Shown: positions 24,067-32,843, numbered from the stretch's first letter. The stretch is 37,171 nucleotides of DNA from an uncultured Prochlorococcus sp. (GCA_902627335.1 CACOIV010000014.1:1-37171), one strand, 5' to 3'. The notes: generated by a model from the sequence alone, not told the origin. Translations and numbers: made by a program.

Positions 24067-26537
24067 TGATAAATAAAAATTTAAATTATAAATATTACTA
24101 CCTAATAAATGATTTTTTTAAAAAAAACAACTGGGAACCATTACCGCATCAGATTGAGTCATGGGATTCATTCTTTAGAGGCGAGAATGGAATAATTCAG
24201 TTGCCTACTGGTTGTGGTAAAACTTATGCAGCTTTTATGGGGCCACTCTTAAAATTAAAGGAAAAAGATATTCCTAAAGGTATAAATATTTTAGTAATAA
24301 CCCCATTAAAAGCGCTTAGCAGGGATTTAGAAAAATCTTTAGACAAAGCATCTAAATTTGTTGATAAAAGGATCAAAATTGGGATAAGAAACGGTGATAC
24401 ATCTTCTTATGAAAAAAACAAACAAATTCTTAAGCCGCCAAATATATTAATAACAACTCCTGAGACCCTCTCTTTACTCATAGCTAATAAAAACACAAAG
24501 AAGTTATTTGATAATTTATTTTCAATCATTATTGATGAATGGCATGAATTAATGGGAAATAAAAGAGGTAATCAATGTGAATTATCTTTAAGTTCGATAA
24601 GAGCCCTCAAAAAAGATGTTCAAATTTGGGCAATGAGCGCTACTCTTGGAAATATATACGAAGCAGGTAGAGTAATTGTTGGAGTCAAAGGAAAAAATCC
24701 AACAATAATAAAAAGTGATTTAAAAAAAATCATTAAATTGAAAAGTATTATCCCAAAAGAGATAGGTACTCTCCCTTGGAGCGGACATTTAGGATTAAGA
24801 AGTCATAAGTATCTTTTAGAAGAAATAGAAAAAAATAAAAGTACAATTTTTTTTACTAATACCAGAAGTCAATCTGAGAAATGGTTCCAATGTTTAAAAT
24901 TTTATTATCCTGAAATGGAAAATAAGATTGCAATCCATCATAGTTCAATGGATAAAGAAGACAGAAGAAATGTAGAAGAAGGAGTAAAACACGGTGATAT
25001 AAAATGGGTTATTTGTACAAGTTCTCTTGATCTAGGAGTAGATTTTCAACCAGTAGAGCAAATAGTACAAATAGGTAGTCCTAAAAATTTAGCTAGACTT
25101 ATTCAAAGGGCAGGAAGAAGTTCACACAAACCTGGAGGAAAATCTACACTTATTTTTATGCCAACTAATTCACTTGAATTAATAGAACTAAGTGCAATGA
25201 GGAGAATTATCTATAAAGATATTACTGAGGAAATAAATCTCCCAGAATTATCATTTGATGTCCTATTACAACATTTATTATCATTAGCATGTGGCTGGGG
25301 ATTTGATCCAATAGTAGAAAAAGAAACTATAAAAAACTGTTGGAGTTTTAGAAATATGAAGGATGAAGAATGGGATTGGTGTTTAAACTTTTTAGAGAAT
25401 GGAGGAGAATGTTTAAAGGCCTATCCAAAATTCAAAAAGATACAAAAAAAGGATCAAGGAAATAATGGTTTTAAATATTTCGTAAGTAATAAAAATATCA
25501 TGAGAATTCATAAATTCAATATCGGAACAATTACAAGTGATAAATATATTATTGTTAAATTTTTAAAGGGCAAAACCATTGGAAATCTTGAGGAAAATTT
25601 TGCTTCAAGATTAAAATCAGGAGATGCTTTTTTCTTCGCTGGGAGAATTCTTGAATATGTAAAACTAAAAGATATGATCCTTTATGTGAAAAAATCAAAT
25701 AAAAAAAGTTCAATTATTCCATCTTGGATTGGGGGACAAATACCAATCTCAAATCTTTTAAGTATAAACATAAGAAAAGAAATTAGTATTTGCAACACCC
25801 CTGAATCATCAAGTAAATTTCTTAATAAAGAGATATCATCTTTAAAACCTCTTTTAGATTTACAAAGAAGGCTATCTAATATTCCAAAAGAAAATGATCT
25901 TTTAGTTGAGTTTTATAAAGGGAAAGACTTCAAGAGTCTTTTTGTTTTTACACTTGAAGGAAAATTTGTTAATGAAGGTATTGCTTTTTTGCTTGCTTAC
26001 AGACTAGCTAAAATAAATAAGAATACTTTTAGTATTACTTCAAATGATTTTGGATTTAGCTTAACTACCTCCAATAATTATGACTTTTCTAAAATAGAAA
26101 AACAGTTAATAGATTTTTTAAGCATTAATCAATTAGAAAAAGACTTACAAAGTGCAATCAATTTTTCTGAACTTACAAAAAAAAGATTTAAAAAAATTGC
26201 CCAAATAAGTGGTTTGGTGAATAACCACAGCCCATCAAACTTAAAAAGTCCAAATCAATTACAAATTAGTTCTAATTTACTATTTGACGTTTTTAAAAAA
26301 TATGAAAGTAATCATTTATTAATTAAACAAGCATTCCAAGAAGTTAATAGAGATGATTTGGAAAGCTTAAGAATAAAAGAATGCTTAAAACGAATTTCAA
26401 ATTGCAGATTAATATTTAACAACATTGAAAAACCTACTCCATTTTCATTCCCTTTATTGGTTGAAAGATTAAGAAATACACTAAGTAATGAATCAATAGA
26501 GGAAAGAGTTAATAAACTAATAAAATCCTATGAATAG
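24066..26537 (+). CDS. Lhr-type DEXH helicase, ligase-associated
   Basis: An 823-residue superfamily 2 helicase that would unwind DNA 3' to 5' using ATP. Motifs in order are LPTGCGKT (46-53, Lys52), DEWH (157-160, characteristic of Lhr), SATLGN (191-196) and QRAGRSSH (347-354). A winged-helix and Lhr-core region extends to the C-terminus. It matches the short Lhr-Core form, not the 1400-residue full Lhr. The ATG shares one base with the ligase stop codon, and its own end overlaps the phosphoesterase start by 8 bases. Confidence 0.93.
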   Translation: MINKNLNYKYYYLINDFFKKNNWEPLPHQIESWDSFFRGENGIIQLPTGCGKTYAAFMGPLLKLKEKDIPKGINILVITPLKALSRDLEKSLDKASKFVDKRIKIGIRNGDTSSYEKNKQILKPPNILITTPETLSLLIANKNTKKLFDNLFSIIIDEWHELMGNKRGNQCELSLSSIRALKKDVQIWAMSATLGNIYEAGRVIVGVKGKNPTIIKSDLKKIIKLKSIIPKEIGTLPWSGHLGLRSHKYLLEEIEKNKSTIFFTNTRSQSEKWFQCLKFYYPEMENKIAIHHSSMDKEDRRNVEEGVKHGDIKWVICTSSLDLGVDFQPVEQIVQIGSPKNLARLIQRAGRSSHKPGGKSTLIFMPTNSLELIELSAMRRIIYKDITEEINLPELSFDVLLQHLLSLACGWGFDPIVEKETIKNCWSFRNMKDEEWDWCLNFLENGGECLKAYPKFKKIQKKDQGNNGFKYFVSNKNIMRIHKFNIGTITSDKYIIVKFLKGKTIGNLEENFASRLKSGDAFFFAGRILEYVKLKDMILYVKKSNKKSSIIPSWIGGQIPISNLLSINIRKEISICNTPESSSKFLNKEISSLKPLLDLQRRLSNIPKENDLLVEFYKGKDFKSLFVFTLEGKFVNEGIAFLLAYRLAKINKNTFSITSNDFGFSLTTSNNYDFSKIEKQLIDFLSINQLEKDLQSAINFSELTKKRFKKIAQISGLVNNHSPSNLKSPNQLQISSNLLFDVFKKYESNHLLIKQAFQEVNRDDLESLRIKECLKRISNCRLIFNNIEKPTPFSFPLLVERLRNTLSNESIEERVNKLIKSYE

Positions 26538-27189
26538 CGGAGATATTAAAAAATCTATAAAATTTTTTTGGGATGATACTCTTTTGGAGATGTTTCCCTC
26601 TAGATCTCTTTTTATTCACAAAACCAAAGAACTTTTAATAAGTGATATTCATTTAGGAAAAGGAGAATATTTTCAACAAAATGGAATCCCTTTGACAAAT
26701 GAAGGAGATAAATCAAACTTTGATAGGATCTATAAATTAATAGATAAAATTAAACCTAATAAATTAATTATTCTTGGAGATTTATTTCATAGTAAAGATG
26801 CTCTTAGTAGTGATTTAAAAAATAATATTGAAGAACTTATCAACTATTACAAAAATAAGATAATTTTTATTGAGGGAAATCATGATAGGGGATGCTTAAT
26901 AAAGAATATTATTTATCTAAAAAAGATGAGATCCTTAAATCTTATTTATAGTCACGAACCACTAAATGTTAATCAAAAGAATATATTAAATATATGTGGT
27001 CATTACCATCCTAAATTCCTTCTTAAAAACTTCAAAGATAAGATATCATTGAGATGCTTTGCTTTAGATAAATATACAAATACTCTTTATTTACCCGCTT
27101 TTGGGGACTTAACTGGTGGTCATTTTTGTAAAAGAGAATTTCAAAAATGGGGCATACTCTCTGAAAAAAATATGATTGAAATATCATAA
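26530..27189 (+). CDS. pdeM: Ligase-associated metallophosphoesterase (PdeM-like)
   Basis: A 219-residue calcineurin-like phosphoesterase. Metal and active-site residues are all present: Asp39 and His41 (SDIHLG), Asp84 (LGDLFHSK), Asn117-His118 (GNHDRG), His142 (SHEP) and His158/His160 (GHYHPK). PdeM homologues beside ligase and Lhr genes are manganese-dependent phosphodiesterases, and the natural substrate is unsettled. Last gene of the four-gene operon, overlapping the helicase gene by 8 bases. The symbol is by homology to the characterised cluster. Confidence 0.88.
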   Translation: MNSGDIKKSIKFFWDDTLLEMFPSRSLFIHKTKELLISDIHLGKGEYFQQNGIPLTNEGDKSNFDRIYKLIDKIKPNKLIILGDLFHSKDALSSDLKNNIEELINYYKNKIIFIEGNHDRGCLIKNIIYLKKMRSLNLIYSHEPLNVNQKNILNICGHYHPKFLLKNFKDKISLRCFALDKYTNTLYLPAFGDLTGGHFCKREFQKWGILSEKNMIEIS

Positions 27190-27279
27190 ACAAAAATTTT
27201 TACTAATTAATAATATATTTTTATACTAGAGTCCTCAAAAAATAAATAAATAAACTAAGTTAGGTAAGTTTAATAATAT

Positions 27280-27366
27280 ATGGCAGGAGAAAATCAATTT
27301 GAACAATATCATTTACATCAATGGTACAAACTTACCTATTTTCTCAACATAAAATATACGTTATAA
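27280..27366 (+). CDS. Possible 28-residue peptide
   Basis: An ATG frame MAGENQFEQYHLHQWYKLTY ending NIKYTL lies alone in the spacer after pdeM. The aromatic-rich composition is unlike random AT-rich translation. There is no visible family or membrane span. A -10-like TTATACT lies about 55 bases upstream (27221-27227). Tentative. Confidence 0.35.
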   Translation: MAGENQFEQYHLHQWYKLTYFLNIKYTL

Positions 27367-27390
27367 AAAAAATAAACAATATGATTTAAA

Positions 27391-27696
27391 ATGAAAAAAT
27401 TCTTATACACAATAATTTCTACAGCATTATTATTTCCATTTTATTCAGCAGCCAATGAGACATTTTCCGTTGAAATAGAAGCATTAACTTTAGTTATGGA
27501 GAAATACAGTAAGGAATCTGAGCCGACAAACAATGTAAGAAATGAAAAACCAAGTTACATGGCATTAAAGCATGATGAATGTAACGCTACTGTAAAAATT
27601 ACCTCGCAGGCAGGGCTTCAAGTTACAACAATGCAATCATTTGATGTAAATGTCTGCAAGAAAGAAGTTTATAAATTAATCAAAAATAAAATTTAA
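27391..27696 (+). CDS. Small secreted protein (101 aa)
   Basis: A signal peptide is evident: MKKFLYTIISTALLFPFYSA, with likely cleavage after SAA near residue 22. The mature part of about 80 residues has two Cys (about 64 and 89) that may form a disulfide. No recognised domain. It stands alone between pdeM and the DnaA-box region and so probably has its own promoter. Export to the periplasm is inferred from the signal. Confidence 0.65.
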   Translation: MKKFLYTIISTALLFPFYSAANETFSVEIEALTLVMEKYSKESEPTNNVRNEKPSYMALKHDECNATVKITSQAGLQVTTMQSFDVNVCKKEVYKLIKNKI

Positions 27697-27750
27697 ATAA
27701 ATCAATTCTGAACAAATCTTATGGTGATATGGATTTTTATCTTATTTTAA

Positions 27751-27780
27751 GTATTTATACTTCTTCTGTCAGTGAGTCCT
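27751..27780 (+). repeat. Copy 1 of a diverged short repeat
   Basis: GTATTTATAC, then after a few bases TGTCAGTGAGTC, is repeated exactly 1000 bases downstream at 28751 as GTATTTATAC plus TGTCTAGTGAGTC. The TATACT core resembles a -10 box. A hairpin follows at 27782. It may be the 5' part of a small RNA promoter unit. Confidence 0.45.
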
Positions 27781-27781
27781 A

Positions 27782-27800
27782 AAAAAGTTTTCAACTTTTT
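27782..27800 (+). terminator. Hairpin AAAAAGTT-TTC-AACTTTTT
   Basis: A perfect 8-bp stem with a 3-base loop ending in five T. It may end transcription from the 27391 gene or from a short RNA starting near 27765. It is the clearest terminator-like structure in the small-gene zone. Confidence 0.45.
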
Positions 27801-27806
27801 ATGAAT

Positions 27807-27827
27807 TTTTCCACAACTTTTTCCACA
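27807..27827 (+). promoter_or_regulatory. Two tandem DnaA-box-like sites
   Basis: TTTTCCACA occurs at 27807-27815 and again at 27819-27827, 12 bases apart in the same orientation. TTTTCCACA is the form of DnaA box reported in cyanobacteria. The pair ends 25 bases before the ATG at 27853. This is not likely to be oriC, because dnaA and dnaN are not nearby. Control of the next gene or DnaA titration are possible. Confidence 0.5.
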
Positions 27828-27852
27828 AAACCAAACAAAATCTTCTAAAAGA

Positions 27853-28272
27853 ATGATTCCATTCATTGTAGAAATATATCCAATAGACTGCACCTTAATA
27901 TCTGAAGTAGATCAAAATATCATTATTAATCTCTCAAAAAGGAGAAATGATTCACTGGAAGGCCAATTAAAAAAGGGCAAATCCGTCATCGGAACGTTTT
28001 ATACAAGTAAACCAAATGGTAAACAGCCCGCCATGTGGCGTTTTATAAAAAAAGATAATAATTTTGAAGGAGAGATTATTCTTTTCAAAAAAAATCAGTT
28101 ATGGCATGCCTTTCAAAGTAAAATAAAATCAGAAAATGTAAATAGAGTTTTATTTTCTGGGTTAGCTTATAGTCTTAATTCAATATCTAAAGATAAAGAT
28201 TTACTAAAAGCATCTTCTGATTTTTTCAAAATTGGACAAGGATGTTATGGAGGTAGGTTAAAAAAAGTCTAA
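27853..28272 (+). CDS. Hypothetical protein (139 aa), next to DnaA-like boxes
   Basis: A 139-residue soluble protein. It starts MIPFIVEIYPIDCTLISEVD, an alternating beta-strand pattern, and has a central GTFYTSKPNGKQPAMWRF. It ends in a basic segment with a CYGG motif. There is no signal peptide or catalytic site that I recognise. Its start is 25 bases after two DnaA-box-like sites. The spacing leaves only a very short leader, so the boxes lie in or just upstream of the promoter. Function unknown. Confidence 0.65.
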   Translation: MIPFIVEIYPIDCTLISEVDQNIIINLSKRRNDSLEGQLKKGKSVIGTFYTSKPNGKQPAMWRFIKKDNNFEGEIILFKKNQLWHAFQSKIKSENVNRVLFSGLAYSLNSISKDKDLLKASSDFFKIGQGCYGGRLKKV

Positions 28273-28314
28273 ATTAAGTAAAATTTATTTTTCTAAATCT
28301 ATAAAATCTATAAA

Positions 28315-28467
28315 TTACTCCTTTGATTTGTCCTGAACCTTCTGATTTTCAGTTCTAGACATTAAAGCTTCAATTTGAGCTAAAACTTTTTGTAGTTCTT
28401 CGGTTTTATTTAATGAAGATTCCGCCACTTCTCTAAGCTTTTCCAGTTGCTCCTGTGTTTTGTTCAT
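28315..28467 (-). CDS. Small coiled-coil protein (50 aa)
   Basis: A minus-strand ATG frame encoding MNKTQEQLEKLREVAESSLN and a continuous heptad-like helix to residue 42, ending QDKSKE. It is acidic and basic in balance, with no membrane segment. An imperfect LexA-type site lies upstream at 28523-28534. The low hydrophobicity and regular heptads make this more than chance. Function unknown. Confidence 0.55.
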   Translation of the reverse strand: MNKTQEQLEKLREVAESSLNKTEELQKVLAQIEALMSRTENQKVQDKSKE

Positions 28468-28631
28468 ACTTGATAATTAGTGAAAATGTTTAAGAATGAT
28501 AAAAAAACAAAAATGAATTGATGTACATTTGTATATTTACTCTAATTTTTTAAAAGTCAAATATAAATTTTTACAAACAATAAATCTAAATGATCATTGT
28601 ATGCTTAAAAAAAAATACAGACTAATAAATA

Positions 28632-28721
28632 CTAAGAAATAAATATAGGCAAACCAACCGTAGCTGTAGTTATTAGTGCACCCGCAAAAATAATAAAAGG
28701 AAGATAAGGGAAATTCTTCAA
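28632..28721 (-). CDS. Possible 29-residue single-span membrane peptide
   Basis: A TTG start at 28721 gives MKNFPYLPFIIFAGALITTA ending VGLPIFIS, one membrane helix with a basic N-terminus. There is no ATG. If it is not real, 28468-28803 is an AT-rich spacer with only the repeat at 28751. The Pro and Gly content makes it look selected. Tentative. Confidence 0.4.
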   Translation of the reverse strand: MKNFPYLPFIIFAGALITTATVGLPIFIS

Positions 28722-28750
28722 GATTAATAGGAATTTTTATTACTATATAG

Positions 28751-28779
28751 GTATTTATACTGTATGTCTAGTGAGTCGT
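28751..28779 (+). repeat. Copy 2 of the diverged short repeat
   Basis: GTATTTATAC at 28751-28760, then TGTCTAGTGAGTC at 28765-28777. It is one base shorter between the blocks than copy 1 at 27751. It sits between two minus-strand small-gene frames and is itself noncoding in both directions. No hairpin like that of copy 1 follows. Confidence 0.45.
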
Positions 28780-28803
28780 ACAATTTATACATTATTATAT
28801 TTT

Positions 28804-28929
28804 TCAAGCCAAAAATAATGCTAAGAAGAGAATGGTACTTGTTATTATTCCAAAACCAATTAAAGGACCAACTATTCCTGTATTTAAAAACTTGAAAAAA
28901 TTAAACTTTATTTGTTTAGATTTCTCCAT
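28804..28929 (-). CDS. Small membrane protein (41 aa)
   Basis: A minus-strand ATG frame: MEKSKQIKFNFFKFLNTGIV followed by one span, PLIGFGIITSTILFLALFLA. The basic N-terminus should stay inside. The Gly-Pro-hydrophobic layout resembles the 17966 gene, but similarity is too weak to claim homology. It precedes the 3' end of pstB by 113 bases on the same strand. Confidence 0.55.
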   Translation of the reverse strand: MEKSKQIKFNFFKFLNTGIVGPLIGFGIITSTILFLALFLA

Positions 28930-29004
28930 TAAGAAAGACTTGCTATTAATAAACTAAACAAGGATTGCAACATTTGCAAGATAAATTGATATTTAAGAAT
29001 GTAG

Positions 29005-29029
29005 TTATTACTTAATTTATTAAGAATAA
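29005..29029. terminator. Hairpin after pstB
   Basis: CTTAA (29011-29015) and TTAAG (29020-29024), loop TTTA. The stem is extended outward by TTATT and AATAA with one bulged A. It lies 14 bases beyond the pstB stop codon on the minus strand and could end the pst operon. The stem is AT-rich, so strength is uncertain. Confidence 0.4.
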
Positions 29030-29042
29030 TTATTACATAAAT

Positions 29043-29846
29043 TTACCCGAATTTCCCTGAAATATATTCTTGTGTCGTTCTTTCTTTTGGAGAATTAAAA
29101 ATTTTTTTGGTCGAATTAAATTCTGCAAGATATCCAACCTTTCCTCCATCTCCATCTTCATATTCAATTGCATTAAAAAATGCTGTCATATCACTAACTC
29201 TGAGAGCTTGTTGCATATTATGAGTGACTATTATTATTGTGTAATTCTTCTTAAGTTCGTGCATAGTCTCCTCAATTTTTAAAGTAGAAATAGGATCTAA
29301 TGCTGAACATGGTTCATCCATTAAGATTATTTCAGGTTCAATCGCTATGGTTCTAGCAATACATAACCTTTGTTGTTGCCCACCAGATAAAGAGTACCCA
29401 CTATCATTTAATTTATCCTTGCACTCATCCCATAAAGCAGCCTTTTTTAGTGAACTTTCAACCAGCTCATCCATATCTCCTGTGAATCCATTAATTCTTG
29501 CTCCGAATGCAATATTTTCGTAAATAGATTTTGGAAAAGGATTAGGTTGTTGAAAAACCATTCCAATTCTTCTTCTTACCTCAACTGGATCTACTCTTTT
29601 ATCGTAAATATTGGTTCCATCAAAAAGGACTGTCCCTTTCAGGGAGCAATTAGGTATTAGGTCATTCATTCGATTTAAAGATCTAAGAACGGTTGATTTA
29701 CCACACCCAGAAGGTCCTATCAGGGAAGTTATTTTTCCTTTCTTAAAATTACAAAAAACATTTCTTACCGCTTCAAAGGTTCCATAACTAATTGAGACAT
29801 TCTCTAGAGATAAAATACTATTCTTTTTTTTATTAGTTTTAATCAT
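29043..29846 (-). CDS. pstB: Phosphate ABC transporter ATP-binding protein
   Basis: ATPase of the PstSCAB high-affinity phosphate importer. The 267-residue protein has Walker [10 protein letters not shown] at 44-52, the long PstB insert with [17 protein letters not shown] (91-107), the signature LSGGQQQR at 153-160 and Walker B IILMDEP at 173-179. The switch histidine is in VTHNM. The start directly abuts the pstA stop codon (29847), so the genes are coupled. Identification is firm. Confidence 0.96.
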   Translation of the reverse strand: MIKTNKKKNSILSLENVSISYGTFEAVRNVFCNFKKGKITSLIGPSGCGKSTVLRSLNRMNDLIPNCSLKGTVLFDGTNIYDKRVDPVEVRRRIGMVFQQPNPFPKSIYENIAFGARINGFTGDMDELVESSLKKAALWDECKDKLNDSGYSLSGGQQQRLCIARTIAIEPEIILMDEPCSALDPISTLKIEETMHELKKNYTIIIVTHNMQQALRVSDMTAFFNAIEYEDGDGGKVGYLAEFNSTKKIFNSPKERTTQEYISGKFG

Positions 29847-30740
29847 TTATACCCTCTTGGTTTTCTCGGTAAAAGCGGCTAATATCCTTGAAAATATATT
29901 TACTGATAGTATCGATAAAACAAGAATAAAGGAAGCCGCCCAAGCTAATTTATTCTGTGCATCGTATGGTTCAAGGGCAAAGTTATAAATCAAAACAGCT
30001 AAAGAACCCATCTCATAAAATAAGTCTGCAAAACCTGTTACGTAGTAGTAAGAGAATAAAGCAGTAAAGATCAATGGTGCTGTTTCGCCTGCTGCTCTTG
30101 CAATACCAAGCACAACACCCGTAGCAATAGATCTAAAAGCAGAAGGCAATGTAACTTTCAATATAGTTGTATACATACTTGCTCCTACACCAAGAGAAGC
30201 ATATCTCAATTCATTTGGTACTAATTTTAAACCTTCATCAGTCGTCTTAATCACAGTAGGCAGCATCAATATTGAAAGAGCCATACCTCCAGCCAAACCG
30301 CTGTACATACTGCCAAACAAGATCTTTGTTGAAACTATTAATGCATAAATAAATACACCAGCAATTATTGAGGGAACTCCCGCTAAAACATTTACCCCAA
30401 ATCTAATAAATCTTGAAAAAGCACCACCTTTAGAATATTCCGCTAGATATATCCCACCACCAACACCTACTGGTATTGCAATAATTGAAGCAATGGTAGT
30501 AATTATTAATGTCCCGATCAACGCAGGATTAATACCTCCCGCATCTAAATCATCTCCAGGAGGATTTGGTTCTAAAGTAAATAGTTCTGGTGTTATTTGA
30601 GATCCTCCTTTGATAAGAATATAAGTTATCAGTAAAATCAAAGGTAGTATTGCTATCAGTGCACAAATTACTGATAGAGAAGTAAAGAATTTATCTCCTA
30701 TATTTCTTGATAATCTTTTCTGGTAATAAAGTGAATTCAT
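29847..30740 (-). CDS. pstA: Phosphate ABC transporter permease PstA
   Basis: Inner-membrane permease of the Pst importer, 297 residues with about six spans. The coupling loop is present, with TTDEGLKLVPNELRYASLGVG and ATGVVLGIARAAGETAPLIF, typical of PstA. The N-terminal span (about 20-45) follows a short basic segment. It follows pstC after 6 bases and abuts pstB, in the usual order pstS-pstC-pstA-pstB. Confidence 0.95.
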   Translation of the reverse strand: MNSLYYQKRLSRNIGDKFFTSLSVICALIAILPLILLITYILIKGGSQITPELFTLEPNPPGDDLDAGGINPALIGTLIITTIASIIAIPVGVGGGIYLAEYSKGGAFSRFIRFGVNVLAGVPSIIAGVFIYALIVSTKILFGSMYSGLAGGMALSILMLPTVIKTTDEGLKLVPNELRYASLGVGASMYTTILKVTLPSAFRSIATGVVLGIARAAGETAPLIFTALFSYYYVTGFADLFYEMGSLAVLIYNFALEPYDAQNKLAWAASFILVLSILSVNIFSRILAAFTEKTKRV

Positions 30741-30746
30741 AATTAT

Positions 30747-31694
30747 CTAATATTTGAGACTAAATTTCTTAACTAGGAATTGAGCAAAGATATTTACTAC
30801 TAAAGAAAGGATCATCAGTACAAAAGCCGCATAAAAGAGTGATGAAACTTGACTTCCATTGGCCTCACCAAACTGGTTTGCAAGCATTGAGGAGATGGTA
30901 TATCCAGGGGATAATAGAGACCAACTAAATACATTAGAGTTACCAATAATCATTGTGACAGCCATAGTTTCTCCCATTGCCCTGCCTAAAGCCAATAAAA
31001 CACCTGCCATAATGCCTGATAATGCTGCCGGCAAAATCACTGAAAATATTGTTTTCCATCTACTTGCTCCAATTCCATAGGCTGCATTTCTAAGCTTTTT
31101 AGGAACCTGATTTAGTGAATCTCTTGCAATGGATGTCACTATAGGTAAAAGCATTACTACTAAAATCAATATTGCTAGTAAGGAATTCCTACCTGTAGGT
31201 TCCGTACTGAATAAAGGCATCCAGCCTAAGAAATTATGTAAAAAGACAAAAAATGCTCTAAAAAAAGGTTCCATAACAAATATTGCCCAAAGGCCTAATA
31301 CAACTGATGGAATAGCTGCTAATAATTCAACAAAGGAGCCTATTATTTCTCTAGCAACTTTCGGAACAAAGTCTTCTGTAATAAATATTGCAGTTCCAAC
31401 CCCTAAAGGAATAGTTATTAATAAAGATAAAAATGAGGTTACCAAAGTCCCATATATTGCAGTAAGAGCTCCGTATTCATCTTTTACTGGATTCCATTCA
31501 GAGGTTACTAAAAACTTCAAGCCATACCTTGAAAAGGATTCAAATGACTGAAAAAAGACTACTAAAATAATTCCTAAAAGTATTATTGCTACTAAACTAG
31601 ACAAGACTAGAGCAGTATTCTTGAAGATAATATCTATATTTTTTTCGATACCGAATCTTTTGCGATTCTTGAAAAGAGTTAATTTCTTTTCCAT
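30747..31694 (-). CDS. pstC: Phosphate ABC transporter permease PstC
   Basis: The second permease subunit, 315 residues with about six spans. The family signatures are SLNQVPKKLRNAAYGIGASR (about 194-213) and LLALGRAMGETMAVTMIIGN. It is separated from pstS by a 180-base spacer that has no clear terminator. The AT-rich palindrome ACTGAATTCAGT at 31804-31815 lies in that spacer. A drop in expression after pstS is common in such operons. Confidence 0.95.
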   Translation of the reverse strand: MEKKLTLFKNRKRFGIEKNIDIIFKNTALVLSSLVAIILLGIILVVFFQSFESFSRYGLKFLVTSEWNPVKDEYGALTAIYGTLVTSFLSLLITIPLGVGTAIFITEDFVPKVAREIIGSFVELLAAIPSVVLGLWAIFVMEPFFRAFFVFLHNFLGWMPLFSTEPTGRNSLLAILILVVMLLPIVTSIARDSLNQVPKKLRNAAYGIGASRWKTIFSVILPAALSGIMAGVLLALGRAMGETMAVTMIIGNSNVFSWSLLSPGYTISSMLANQFGEANGSQVSSLFYAAFVLMILSLVVNIFAQFLVKKFSLKY

Positions 31695-31874
31695 TAAAAA
31701 AAGAATATCTCTATAAATCTACTACTAAATGAGTAAAAAGACTTTCAAAAAAATCAAAAAATTTTGATATTTGATTATTTACAAGTTCGCTTATTCTATG
31801 ATGACTGAATTCAGTTACCCATCCAATTTTTAATATCTGATAATACTTCTATATCAAATTTTTAGTTAACTCAT

Positions 31875-32843
31875 CTAGCTACCTATACTTCCTACAGCCT
31901 GAATAGCTTTTTCTAGAATTTGCCCTTTTAAAGGAATAAATCCAAGTTGGGATGCTTTGGATTGATATTCCTCACTAAGTAATTTATAAAAAGTTTCCTT
32001 TAAACCCTGAGTGTTTTTACCATTCCCAGATTTATACGCAAGAATCCAAGTCAATGTTGAAATAGGGTAAGCACCTTTAGTCTTAGGATTTGGATTAGTA
32101 CCAGCTAAGTTTTCATCCAGCACTATTCCATTGAGAGCAATTGCTCCTGAATCTTCACTAGGTTTTACAAATTCTCCTAAAAAATTTTGTAAAGATGCCG
32201 CTTTAACATTTCCCCTAATATACGATTGATTAACATATCCAATAGCACCTGGCGTGTTTTGAATTACACCAGAAACACCTGCATTTCCCTTAGCGCCAAC
32301 GCCATATGGCCACTTAACAGATTTACCCGTTCCCAAATTCCAAGTAGAAGAAAAAGCTTGCATTGAATTAGTAAAGGCTTTTGTGGTACCAGAACCATCA
32401 GAACGATGTGTCCAAGTTATTTTTCCTTCTTTACAGCCCAGTTCCTTCCAATTCTTTATCATCCCCATTGCAACTTGAACAGCTTGCTCTTGAGTTAGCT
32501 TTAAATCGCAATCATAATTATATCCAAAGGCAATTGTTCCTCCAACCATCGGTATTTGTACCAAACCTCTATTAACTTTTGCAATATCTGATTCTTTCAT
32601 TGGTTCATCAGAAGCAGCAAAATGTACAGTTTCATCGATAAAAGACTTTCTTCCGGCGCCAGAGCCTACTGCCTGATAATTAACTTTTGTCCCTCCTGAT
32701 TTCGCATAATCAGAAAACCATCTTGTGTATATTTTTGCAGGGAATGTTGCGCCTGCACCGCTTAATCTGACTTTAGGTGAAGAACCACAAGCAGTTAACA
32801 ATAACAAAGAAGTTCCAATAAATGCTTTTTGATAAAGACTCAT
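31875..32843 (-). CDS. pstS: Phosphate-binding lipoprotein PstS
   Basis: Periplasmic phosphate receptor, 322 residues. The lipobox LLTAC puts the lipidated Cys at residue 19. Phosphate-contacting motifs are SGAGATFP at 28-35, GSGAGRKSF near 60-68, ASDEPM (Asp79) and RSDGSGTT at 147-154. It is first in the pst operon. A -10-like TATAAT lies 25 bases upstream. The gene is expected to be induced by phosphate starvation; a PhoB binding site was not clearly seen. Confidence 0.97.
   Translation of the reverse strand: MSLYQKAFIGTSLLLLTACGSSPKVRLSGAGATFPAKIYTRWFSDYAKSGGTKVNYQAVGSGAGRKSFIDETVHFAASDEPMKESDIAKVNRGLVQIPMVGGTIAFGYNYDCDLKLTQEQAVQVAMGMIKNWKELGCKEGKITWTHRSDGSGTTKAFTNSMQAFSSTWNLGTGKSVKWPYGVGAKGNAGVSGVIQNTPGAIGYVNQSYIRGNVKAASLQNFLGEFVKPSEDSGAIALNGIVLDENLAGTNPNPKTKGAYPISTLTWILAYKSGNGKNTQGLKETFYKLLSEEYQSKASQLGFIPLKGQILEKAIQAVGSIGS

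Noticed and set aside
24066..26537. Defence-system helicase
   Set aside because: DEWH motif, size and neighbours fit the ligase-associated Lhr core better than a known defence system.
27807..27827. Chromosome replication origin
   Set aside because: Only two boxes and no dnaA or dnaN nearby, so oriC is not supported.
31129..31551. 140-codon plus-strand frame antisense to pstC
   Set aside because: Fully inside pstC, no recognisable domain, explained by permease codon structure.
31804..31815. ACTGAATTCAGT palindrome between pstS and pstC
   Set aside because: Twelve bases with no spacer cannot form a useful hairpin; one such palindrome is expected by chance in this length.
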